DNA of 64,000 bases from positions 12,824,492 to 12,888,491 of the forward strand of contig OY986971.1 in the NCBI GenBank assembly GCA_963920575.1, written 5' to 3'. Of this stretch, positions 1 to 10,394 are shown one piece after another. The notes under the pieces are model-generated. The model searched no databases, was not told where the DNA came from, and saw nothing but the letters and a program-made list of their open reading frames with translations. Both the position numbers and the translations under genes were made by a program. Each line of letters begins with the position of its first letter. Within the stretch, counting starts at the first letter, position 1. Origin of the DNA: Narthecium ossifragum (taxonomy: Eukaryota > Streptophyta > Magnoliopsida > Dioscoreales > Nartheciaceae).

Positions 1-267
1 CTTTCTTTCATCTAAAAATGTTTCCCTTACGCCTCTGACGCCCAGCCAGCAAGCGCCGAATCAATGCAGGGAAGAATGAGTGGAAGACTAAACTCGAGCA
101 AAAGAGGAACAATTTGTATATTAATAACACTCTTGTTGGATTTTGTAATATGGCGCCACTAATACTATTCATTGTACATAAATGACATTATTTTATAACT
201 GGACCAAATTGCCCCTCACCTTGCTGACTCAGTCCTGTCATGTCATCGTATATATATATATATATAC
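1..267. other. unassigned left flank with TA microsatellite
   Basis: No coding region or known element is recognisable here. A (TA)n run lies at 249-266, directly before the possible left end of the MULE. AT-rich plant intergenic DNA fits. Confidence 0.5.
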
Positions 268-279
268 TAGGTGGTGGGC

Positions 280-297
280 CCGTGCCACCTGGCACGG
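280..297. repeat. terminal-type hairpin CCGTGCCA/TGGCACGG
   Basis: An 8-bp perfect inverted repeat with a 2-nt spacer follows the TA run and the sequence CTAGGTGGTGGGC. Such GC-rich palindromes near TA-rich DNA occur at ends of plant DNA transposons. It may mark the MULE left end or a small independent element. Confidence 0.35.
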
Positions 298-589
298 CTA
301 ACTGTCCGCCCCCACTATCTCTATTATAACTTCCGCCACATCAGCCACTATCCTTTTTATTTATTTATTTATTTATAATTTTATACCACGTGTATGTCAT
401 GTGTGTATAAGTTTATGACTCAGATGATGAGTCATAAAAGTAACTGTTAATTGGTGTTTAGGCCCATAGTAAGGAAATCTTTATCCAAAACTCCACTTAC
501 GTTTTTCTTAAGGTGTTTAGTGCTCTAGGTTTGGGTCATGATTAGCTATTAATTTTTAATGGCCAGAATACCCTCCAACCCTCTTTTAT

Positions 590-1395
590 CAGATCGCGCG
601 CTCTTTCCGAAATCACTTCGGCTCCCTTCCCATGGTCGTTGGCTTCGCCTTCCTTCTCCCTACACATATTTCTTTGGCCATTCGTCGTGGAAGGTCTCCG
701 TCGTCGGCACCGTCGTCTACGGCCAGTTGTTCTAGTTTTTTCCCTTCGCTTTCACGGTTGTCGCTGCTTTATCCGAGGTAGGATCGCTTGTTGATCTCGC
801 GTGATCTCTTTTTTTCCCTCTGTTTTTGTTTTTAAATCGAGGTATTGTCATGGATTGGGATTGTCCACCATTCATGTACTTTTCTCGTGATAGGATCTTT
901 AACTGTCATAACTTTGTTTTCATAATAATCATTAGTTTTCAGATTCACAATCAATTCAGTATTGTTTTGATCAATTCAGTAGTGTTTTCCACTAGTTACT
1001 TTCCATTAGTTTGTTTAGTTACTTTCCATATTTTTGAAGTTGCATATTTGGTACGAATGGGTCCATTTTAGTGTTGTGTTTGTTTGTAAACACTGGTTTC
1101 TGATGGTTTTATCAGCTATGCATAAGTTTCTTTCCGCATACTTATGCATAAGTTACTTTCCACCAATTAGTTACTTTTTCACAGTTGGTGTTTATGTATA
1201 AGTCTTGGAATGTGAACAAGTCTACTAGCTCGGGGTAGTTAGTTACTTTCCACCAATTGGTGTTTATTAACCAGTTACTTTCCATGAAGTAATTAGTTAC
1301 TTTTCACAGTTGATGTTTATGCATAAGTTACTTACCACCAATTAGTTACTTTCCATAGTTGGTGTTTATGTCATTTGTGTTGTATAGGGTTGATA
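590..1395 (+). promoter_or_regulatory. leader exon and 5'UTR intron of MULE transposase gene
   Basis: A pyrimidine-rich leader-like stretch (590-777) ends at a GT (778) that could be a splice donor. A matching acceptor, TATAG, ends at 1387, eight bases before the likely start codon at 1396. The stretch between (778-1387) is AT-rich and holds several copies of AGTTACTTTCC or close variants, like the coding introns. An untranslated first exon and a 5'UTR intron are inferred. No TATA box was assigned with confidence. Confidence 0.45.
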
Positions 1396-4029
1396 ATGGA
1401 TGAGAGGTTGATATTGCTGTTTAGATATGGTGATCAGACTTTAATACGTGGATTAGGAATGGTTGCATGTTTTGATGGAGCAGTGGGAATTGTTTGTGAT
1501 AAGTGGCCAGACTTGGGTGAGGAAAGTTTGTGTCTATGTTATTCGATACCTGAACACCCGAAGTGTGTTCTTGAATCTGAAGCTGATTTCAAGAGTATGG
1601 TTTCCATTGCATTTTCATTGCATATTGAGCGTATTGTTGTAGATGTTTGCAGTACGAATGATAGCATTTATCATTGCAATGCTGGTGATGCTTCTTCAGC
1701 CATTGTTCCTTGTTTTTCTGGTGATGAGGAGATTGATTTGCTGCCATCATTTTGTCAGCACCCCAAGAAGGTATTGTTGACATTTGGCTGGGAGAGGGCT
1801 ATCCATAGTGTGGGCCAAATGTTTAAAGGTGGTGCTAAGGAATTTAGACTAAGTCTGGCTAAGCTAGCAGTAGAGTCTGGATATGACTTTGAGTATGTGA
1901 AAAATAAACCTGAGGTGGTGTCGGTGGAGTGTTCCAAGAAGGTGTTAAGTGGTTGCCAATGGATGGTCAAAGGTTCTCGTCAGCCTTGTAATGGTTTCTT
2001 CTACGTGAAAAAGTTTAACAATGTTCATACGTGTGGCGCGGGATCTCGCACAGTGAGGCATAAATGCATGAATTCATATGTTGTGGCCTGTTTGATACAT
2101 GACCAGGTGCGCATTAATCCCAGCACTAGACCTATTGAGGTTATGAAATCCTTTCATTCAGATTATGGTGTGCAAATTTCATATGACATCGCGTGGTCTG
2201 GGGTTGAAAAGGCGAAGAAGGTTGTATTGGGAGATGACAAGGGTTCATTCGAAATGTTACGTTGGTATGCTCTGTCTGTAGTTGACGCAAACCCAAGTTC
2301 TCATTTTGTTGTTGAGGTCAATGAGGAAACTGGTCGGTTTAGGAGGTTGTTTGTAGCCATGAATGCATGTATTGAAGGTTTCAACTTTTGCCGGCCACTG
2401 CTATGTCTAGATGGCACTCATTTGAAGGGCAAGTTCAAGGGACAATTGTTGGCTGCCACAAGTTCTATTCACTAGTTACTTTATGAACTCTTATATAATA
2501 GCTATCAGTTACTTTCCGTAATGCCATTAGTTATCTTATCTATAAATTACTTTCCACTAGTTACTTTCCATTTGTTACACTAGTTACTTTCCATATTTAT
2601 AGTTGCATATTGCATTACTTATCTTATGTACAAGTTACTTTCTATTTAATTTCCACTAGTTACTTACAAGATTTCTAGTTGTGATTTGTCGTGAGTGTAT
2701 TATCTTTCAGTAGTGAATTTTTATATGTTACTTTGCATTAGTTACTTTATATACAAAGCATGCATAATTCAATAGGTTGTTGATATTCATCAGTTACTTC
2801 CAAGTAATGGTGGAATTTTGTAAATTAAGGAATGAACTCTCTATTGCTTTCTTTTGCTAAATTGAGTACGAACATTCTTCTTCCATATTTGTTTTTTGCA
2901 GGATTGTATCTTATTGCTTTTGCAGTTGTTAATGCGGAGAATGAGGAAAACTGGTCATGGTTTCTGCTCTGTCTGAAAGCAATTCTTTCTCCAGATCGGG
3001 TTATAACATTTATTTCGAATAGGAATGCTGGCCTTTTGAAAAAAATGCCAGAGGTTTTTCCTGGATGTCATCATGCGTATTGTCTCTATCACTTGAAGAC
3101 AAATTTGAGGAGTTGTTTCAGCGGTAAAAGTTTCAAGGGGGATTTTAAGGAGGCAATCATATATAAGTTTGCTGAGTGTGCTTATGCTCCCACTGTTGAT
3201 CTCTTTGAGGAGAAGGTTCAAGAGTTTGTGCGAGAGGGAACACATATTGCATCGAAGTTCTTGAAGGATTTGCCACCTGAGAAATGGGCCAATGCATATT
3301 TTAAGGGTAACAGATATGGTTTGATGTGCTCAAATGCCGCAGAATCTTTCAATGCTTGGATTGTTGATGAAAGGAGCCTCCCTATTACGAAATTGATTGA
3401 TATGATTAGAGTTAAATTCATGCAGAAATTGTCAGGTGTGATTTGTTAAGTTGAATATACCTTTTTCATCTTTGTTTTTGACAGTGTGTCTATTGCTAAT
3501 TGACATCTTCTTTGTGCATGCAGATAGGAGGAATGCTTGCAATAGTTTCAGGTCACAGATTTGTTCGGAAATTGACCGGAAGATCTCAATAGCATTTAAC
3601 GAAGGAAGGACTTGGATTGTGAACAAGTCTACTAGCTCATTATTTGAGGTTTATTCCGAACCATCTGTTTCAGTTGATATTAGAAAGAGAAGATGTTCAT
3701 GTTATAAGTGGCAAATAAATGACATCCCTAGCTCTCATGCTATGGCTTGCATCATGACGACAAGAGAAGAGGTCAGTTCATTTGTGGATGAATATTTCCA
3801 CACGTCATCTTATGTGAAGAGTTATTCGTTCCCAATATATCCTGTTCCGTCAATCAACAAGCCAGATTATGTACCGAGAGATGAACTTATTCTACCTCCA
3901 TTGTCAAGGAGGCCACATGGCAGACCCAAGAAGAAGAGGATCAGGTCAAAGGGAAAGTTTGTGAGAACCATGATTTGTGGTCGTGAGGGTCATCATAACA
4001 TAAAGACATGTAAAGAACCATTGGATTAG
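1396..4029 (+). CDS. MULE (MuDR-type) transposase, three exons
   Basis: Cut-and-paste transposase acting in the nucleus on MULE ends. Inferred exons are 1396-2461, 2902-3435 and 3524-4029 with GT-AG introns (2462-2901, 3436-3523). Joined, they stay in frame for 701 codons. In order it has a MuDR N-terminal domain (about residues 130-230), the MULE catalytic domain starting at LDGTHLKGK (first Asp near residue 339), the AAESFNAWI segment, a SWIM zinc finger (Cys591, Cys593, His605) and a C-terminal zinc knuckle near RTMICGREGHH. Three key positions are altered. The second catalytic Asp of the usual SDR motif is Asn (SNRNAGL, residue 395). The third SWIM Cys is Ser (IPSSH, residue 603). The first zinc-knuckle Cys is missing. 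The frame is open but the enzyme is probably inactive. The ATG at 1396 fits the family better than one at 1375, which would lie across the presumed acceptor. Confidence 0.8.
2462..2901 (+). repeat. transposase intron 1 with AGTTACTTTCC repeats
   Basis: This 440-bp intron is bounded by ACAA|GTTCT and TTTTTTGCAG|GATTG. It contains exact and near copies of AGTTACTTTCC, all in the sense of the gene. Its removal brings GQLLAAT next to LYLIAFAVV, as expected for the MULE domain. Confidence 0.7.
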
Positions 4030-4109
4030 TCAATTTTTGTAGTTTGAATTTCTGTATTTGAGATGAGTGAAGTGTTTTTGATACATTAATCATCATATTT
4101 GTTCAATTT

Positions 4110-4990
4110 TGAATGTGATTCACCAGTTAATAGTTACCAGTTACTTTCCATAGTGTCTTTGTTCATCAGTTACTATGCATCAATTACTTTCCACCAACAC
4201 TAGGTGTTTATTCACCAGTTACTTTCCACATTTGGTAGAATTTTATTGTCCTGTTATTCACCAGTTACTTTCCATAAACAGGTTGTTCATTAACCAGTTA
4301 CTTTCCACCAAAACTAGGTGTTTATTAACCAGTTACTTTTCATAAACAGGTTGTTCATTAACCAGTTACTTTCCACCAAAACTAAGTGTTTATTCACCAG
4401 TTACTTTCCATAAACATGTTGTTCATTAACCAGTTACTTTCCACCAAAATTAGGTGTTTATTAACCAGTTACATTCCATAAACAGGTTGTTCATTAACCA
4501 GTTACTTTCCACCAAAACTAGGTGTTTATTAACCAGTTACTTTCCATAAACAGGTTGTTCATTAACCAGTTACTTTCCACCAAAACTAGGTGTTTATTAA
4601 CCAGTTGGTTTCCATAAACAGGTTGTTCATTAACCAGTTACTTTCCACCAAAACTCCACTTACGTTTAACCAGTTACTTTCCATAAACAGGTTATTCATT
4701 AACCAGTTACTTTCCATCAAAACTCCACTTACGTTTAACCAGTTACTTTCCACATTTGGTAGAATTTTATTGTCCTGTTATTCACCAGATACTTTTCATA
4801 AACAGGTTGTTCATCAGTTTCCTGCATCAGTTACTTTCCACAATTGGGTGAATTAACCAGTTACTTTCCACCAACACAAGGTGTTCTTCACAAGATTGTG
4901 CTATTTATTCACCAGTTACTTTCCACCAACACTAAGTTTTTATTAACCAATTACTTTCCACCAAAAATAGAAATAGATTGTCAAAGTAAG
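4110..4990 (+). repeat. about 67-bp tandem repeats with AGTTACTTTCC
   Basis: Downstream of the transposase stop a minisatellite alternates two half units. One reads CCAGTTACTTTCCATAAACA and continues GGTTGTTCATTAA. The other reads CCAGTTACTTTCCACCAAAA and continues CTAGGTGTTTATTAA. The full period is about 67 bp, most regular at 4270-4720. All copies run in the transposase sense. Stretches reading as short ORFs here are products of the repeat, not genes. Confidence 0.9.
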
Positions 4991-6129
4991 ATGTCATTTG
5001 AAATTGGAAAAGTAACTCACAGTGCTACATAGAGTTTTGAAAATACAGATGGGAAGTAGCTATGTTACTTCGTATGAGTGTAAAAAGAAAAATTAACACA
5101 AGTTACTATCAGTGTAATTACATGTAAGATTTCAATTAATTTCCTGTAGTCACTTTTCAATACATGTTTCAGTTGCGCAGTACTAATCGCTCAATCAGCT
5201 GGGCCTTGAATTCATTAATTCCCTCTTCCTTGATATCCCTTGGAATTTGATGTCTATGATGAATTGCTATTTCCCGCATGAATAACAAACGTACATGGAG
5301 CAATCATTGCTGTGTAAGGAAACACCAGCATAAGTTAGATTCGAGTTGTAATGAATGCTAAACAACTAAAATTCAATAATGATTGTAGTTTGTTTCAGTG
5401 AAGATGTTGGTCAACTGTTTCTTACGAGTCAGGACTCTGCTGAGCTGCACTCTTGACGGTTACAATAGGCATCTTTTTGCTTGGTGTTGGTTGTGTTTCG
5501 TCAATGAATTCATCTTCTATCAAATCTTTCTGTGAAAAACATGGACAGAAAATGAAAGATATTCAATTCAGTTAGAACATAAATATTATCATAAACAGAG
5601 ACGTTGAACTTATAATTCTATAGAGAGCATTTAGAATTACCATTTTCTTGGCGTCCTTTAAGAATGCATCTCTCCTGCCCCTACCTCTTGGCCTCATTGA
5701 GTTATAAAAATACCATTTTTTATCGCCGACATCGTAGACCAATAGTGTCCAGTGGAACGGCGTTTTATCTTTAGTTTTGTACCCCGTTGATAGTACTGGG
5801 AATACAATATATGTCATTCCATCTGAAATTGCCTTGATATATTTGTCGAAAATTCGACATACGACGTCATCATTATAATTTAAAACTAGCATACTCTGCA
5901 GATGAAAATATATGAAAAGTAAGTAATTATAATGATAGATTACTATATGATACAATATGTTTTTTGAAATGCATCTTATGTATTTGACATACCCAACAAC
6001 AGCCTTCAATGAAGCATGTTCTTCCATCAAATTCAACATCCTCAGTTAATAACTTCGCATATGCATCTACAACCTGTGGTATGAATTACAGTTAGACTAT
6101 ATGAAATTACCTCCAATGTGTGATATGGA

Positions 6130-6306
6130 AAGTAAGTAGCAGTTAATGGAAAGTAAGTACTACTTATATGAAAAGTAACTAGTTATGGAAAGTAAGTACT
6201 ACTTATATGGAAAGTAACTAGTTATGGAAAGTAAGTATTACTTATATGGAAAGTAACTAGTTATGGAAAGTAAGTACTACTTATATGGAAAGTAACTAAT
6301 TATGGA
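6130..6306 (-). repeat. 39-bp tandem repeats in an Ulp1 intron
   Basis: About four copies of a 39-bp unit beginning GGAAAGTAAGTACTACTTAT on the + strand fill the intron at 6074-6322. On the sense strand of the Ulp1 gene each unit reads AGTTACTTTCC, the same word as in the transposase introns. Confidence 0.85.
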
Positions 6307-7302
6307 AATTGTAGTTACATACCTGCACTGATATGTAATCATTACTCAGCATGTTGATGATCATTTCAACATCTATCCAGGTGAATGGGTTATCGACGTC
6401 CTTCCATATTGATGCCCTTTGTTGTAAGAGATAGTTTTGGCAAAGTCAGTTGTAAGTCAACAAGTTATGTTTTTCATATAAGGAAATAGAATCAACTAGA
6501 AAACATAGGATGGATAATTACATTAGTCCTTCTTCCGCAAGCAATGTCTTGATTCTGTTGTAGGCATCGTCACTGAGGTACTTGCCACATCTATACTTTT
6601 CTTTTGGTTCCATCCGATGTTTCTTCCACCTTGATTGACTTTCTTTTGTCTGTCTAGTAGCACCTCATCATCTTGTACATCCAATAATTGGAATTGCGGC
6701 ATTTCGTCAGCATCTTTCTTACCTTTTTTCAATTCTGGAGGTGTACTGTACTGGTAATCATCATCTTTTGCTTGCTTTCTTTTTTTTCCTTTGAGCCTTT
6801 GTACCATTGAATTTTGATACTGGACAATGGCAAGGCTTTCCGTACTCTTCTCTATTGCAATTTTCTGTGTGATCTCATGAACATGAGCTTCTTCAATATC
6901 TATTTCACGCTCTTTGACTTGAAGATCTATTTGCCTCCTCAAACTCATGATTTCTGACCCGAGGTGTTTATTGGCTGTCACCAAGTCATCATTCTTTGAA
7001 GTTATGTCTGCTACAATTTTCTTCAGGTCATCGAGTTCAGTATGAATTTTGTCATTGTCATTTATCAAGTCATCATTAGATAACAGGAGTGCATCCCTCT
7101 CAGCTGTTGTGGCACGTAGAACCACCAATTCCTCTTGTAAATTTGCATTAATTGCCACAAGTTCCATATTGGTCTTCATCACAGATTCTCTTTGTGCATT
7201 TGAAGTAGCTATTTCCGTTTGTAGTAACATAATCTTTGATTTCATTTCCTCAATGATGTCATTACTGGGCAGCATCTCTGGATGATCTTCAGGCAGTCGA
7301 GG

Positions 7303-7624
7303 CTAAAAGTAAAATGGAAAGTAACTACCAGTTAGAAGAAAAGTAACTAGCAGCTATCATTCTAGTTACTTTCCGCATTGAACTATGGAAAGTAACTAGC
7401 ATATAGATGGGAATATACTACCAGTTACTTTCCATAGTTACTACCATAGTTACTTTCCATCTAGATGGAAAGTAACTACTAATTAGTTGGAAAATAACAA
7501 CAAGTTAGGTGGAAAGTAACTACTAATAATAACTAACTAATGTGACTGTATCAAAATGGAAAGTAACTAATATGATAATATCTAATTAAAAGTAATTAAT
7601 GGAAAGTAATCATACGTTTGTTAC
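7303..7624 (-). repeat. Ulp1 intron rich in AGTTACTTTCC, both orientations
   Basis: The intron between the acidic exon and the coiled-coil exon holds about ten copies of the word. Unlike elsewhere, both orientations occur, for example at 7365-7460, giving local inverted repeats that could fold. Confidence 0.75.
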
Positions 7625-8959
7625 TTGAAATTGTGCTTCATCCATGGCTTCTTCTTCCTCATCCCCTCCATCTATCTCATCATCCCCTTCTTCATTTTCT
7701 CCTTCCTCATCCTCTCCATCTTCCTCCTCATCATCCCCTTCTTCATTTTCTCCTTCCTCATCCTCTCCATCATTTTCTCCTTCTTCATCCTCTCCATCTT
7801 CCTCCTCATCATCCCCTTCTTCATTTTCTCCTTCCTCATCCTCTCCATCTTCCTCCTCCTCATATTCTTCTTCATCAATGCAAGTAGCATACACCTTTAT
7901 TTCTTGTAATGTTGGCTGTAATTCTGATGTCTTCAGCTTCTTTTTAGATATTCCAGAGATTTCAAAATTTATGATATTTTTTCCACCGTTATATAGGTTC
8001 CACTTGACACATCGTGGAATCATGCATCCCTCTTTTGATGGTTCAATGATTGTCGTATGCTCACAGAACCAGTACTGCACAGACAGGAACTAATTTTTGT
8101 TAATTGTAAAGTACCTAATAAGCGGAAAGTAAGTTGCAATTGGGAGGGAAAATCCTAGTGGAAATATGGAAAGTAACTGATGAATGAATTTAGATACGAA
8201 TGAACCAATAAACTTGGACATAATATATTCGTACCGGCAGCAGGACGGTGCATCCAGTCACCTTTGATGGCTCCTTATAGTTTTTATCCAGGGATTCCAT
8301 GAGAGTTTTCAAGATCCCTGTCGACCAATCATATTTCTTCATGTTGTCTATGTCATCCACGTAATCCAGAAATGCCCGTGTTATATTTCTTCCACTGGTG
8401 GGGAAGAAGAGTGATTCAATGACATAAAGAGCTAACAATTTGATGCTTTCAGTAATAGCTGCATCTGTCCTCTTCTGGAAAATACTGACTATTTTGTCTC
8501 TCAGCATAGCCATTGAGATGGTACTTTCCTTTGGAAAATTTCTGCTTAATATCTGAGAGGTTTTTTGGTGTAACCATACCTTGTTTATTTTCAAATCTTC
8601 GGTCCCATGTTCAAGGGGAAAGATGTATTTAACATCTGTACTTCTCAATTGAATGTACTTGCCTCCCATATTGAATGCTTTTATGTTGGGATCATACTGG
8701 TTGACCAATTTTATAATGTCGTCATCATGCTTTATTGTGTTTTTGTTCGTAAGCTGGCCATTGAACACTGCCTCCACCAATGCAAAAAATGGTGTCTTGT
8801 GCAGTATTGCCCAGTGTTGATCCCTAAACATTTCGTGCAAAGTTGCCATTAATTTCACTAATGTGCACACAGTTGACCTGTACTGTGCCACATTAGCTTT
8901 CCTGCCTTCACCCTTGGGAACTGTTTTCCTGCACATTGGTGAAGATACTAAGGGAAGTA

Positions 8960-9727
8960 ATCAAAAGTAACTGGAGAACAAACAGGACAATTGTGGAAAG
9001 TAACTTATGAACAAACACATTATGGTAAGAAACTAATTGATGGAAAGTAACTAACTAATTATGGAAAGTAACTGGTTACCAATTGTGGAAAGTAACTGGT
9101 GAAAAATGTGTTCTTATGGTGGAAAGTAACTGATACGTAGTAACTGATCTACAAACACATGATGGAAAGTAACTGGTTAAAAAACACCTAATGTTTGGTG
9201 GAAAGTAACTGGAGAACAAATAGGGCAATTGTGGAAAGTAACTTATGAACAAACACATTATGGTAAGAAACTAATTGATGGAAAGTAACTAACTAATTAT
9301 GGAAAGTAACTGGTTACCAATTGTGGAAAGTAACTGGTTATCAATTGTGGAAAGTAACTGGTGAAAAATGTGTTCTTATGGTGGAAAGTAACTGATACGT
9401 AGTAACTTATCTACAAACACATGATGGAAAGTAACTCGTAATTATGGAAAGTAACTGGTTAAAAAACACCTAATGTTTGGTGGAAAGTAACTGGAGAACA
9501 AATAGGACAATTGTGGAAAGTAACTTATGAACAAACACATTATGGTAAGAAACTAATTGATGGAAAGTAACTAACTAATTATGGAAAGTAACTGGTTATC
9601 AATTGTGGAAAGTAACTGGTGAAAAATGTGTTCTTATGGTGGAAAGTAACTGATACGTAGTAACTGATCTACAAACACATGATGGAAAGTAACTCGTAAT
9701 TATGGAAAGTAACTGGTTAAAAAACAC
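8960..9727 (-). repeat. higher-order repeat upstream of Ulp1 gene
   Basis: Subunits of about 20-25 bp, each with GGAAAGTAACT on +, are ordered into a higher-order unit beginning CTGGAGAACAAA. Copies start near 8972, 9211 and 9493, so the period is 239-282 bp. The same array continues at 13897 after the inserted TIR element. Confidence 0.85.
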
Positions 9728-10394
9728 CTACGGCCCGTTTGGTTCGCACAAGGAATGGTGGTGGGAATGGGAATGGGATTAGGAATGGGAATGGGATTAG
9801 GAATGGATTATTACCAAGGTGATTTTGTGATATCAGGATTGGGAATAGGAATGAAGCATTACCATGTTTGGTATACAAACAGAAGCCCGGGAATGGAATA
9901 GGAATGAAGTACACATGACTAAAATACCCTCCTTTTTTTCTTTTATTTGTAATTTTTACGATGAGAGAAAATTGTAGATACAAGTGAACTAAGCTAGACA
10001 AACAAAAACACCTTCTCTTTGTACATAAAATTCATTCAATGCATATTTCAACTCTTCTCTTTTCTACAATGGAAGTTGGAAATTAGCAAAAGCTTTGATT
10101 CTTGATAGAAATCCTTTGACAAGAACGCTACTATTTTGTAAGTACGTAAAGCAAAGACAACAATCATGAAAACAAACCAAAAGAAATGAAGATGGGAGTT
10201 TAATTAGTTCTTAAATCCCATGCATCAACTGTAGTTTATCATGACCTAGCTATATGATGTATGTGTATATCTATCTATTTCCTCTTGTTCTTGCTTCCCA
10301 ACAAGAGAGTCACGTAGAAAAGGATCCTGAAGAAGAAGCCCCAGGCCACTGTCACCCAGAAACAGTCCCACTTGAGCACCTTGGATTTCGTGGC

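Larger units (their letters stand above)
5169..8928 (-). pseudogene. MULE-borne Ulp1-like cysteine protease gene, frameshifted
   Basis: Relative of SUMO proteases carried by plant MULEs; role in transposition unknown. Inferred exons in transcription order: 8928-8235, 8074-7625, 7302-6522, 6416-6323, 6073-5993, 5895-5641, 5529-5426, 5309-5169, all with GT-AG borders. The first exon resembles the N-terminal domain of transposon Ulp1 proteins (DUF1985-like). The second encodes a Glu/Asp/Gly-rich repeat. The third is a long coiled coil with a KGKKRK basic patch. The catalytic part shows the His in FHWTLLVYD, the Asn of FYNSM and the Cys in SNDCSMYVC, where the usual Gly after the Cys is Ser. Two frameshifts are visible: one near 6600-6630, before the RCGKYLSDDAYNRIKTLL segment, and one just after the catalytic Cys, near 5285. 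Earlier exons may exist upstream. Confidence 0.7.

Noticed and set aside
249..300. Helitron 5' end
   Set aside because: A GC hairpin beside TA-rich DNA can suggest one, but no Rep-helicase, no CTRR end and no TC start were found.
4110..4990. CRISPR-like regular repeats
   Set aside because: Repeats are imperfect, spacers are themselves repeated, no cas genes are near and the setting is plant DNA. It is a minisatellite.
7618..8093. Ser/Pro-rich and Leu/His-rich frames on +
   Set aside because: They are the complement of the Glu/Asp-rich exon of the Ulp1 gene; composition explains them.
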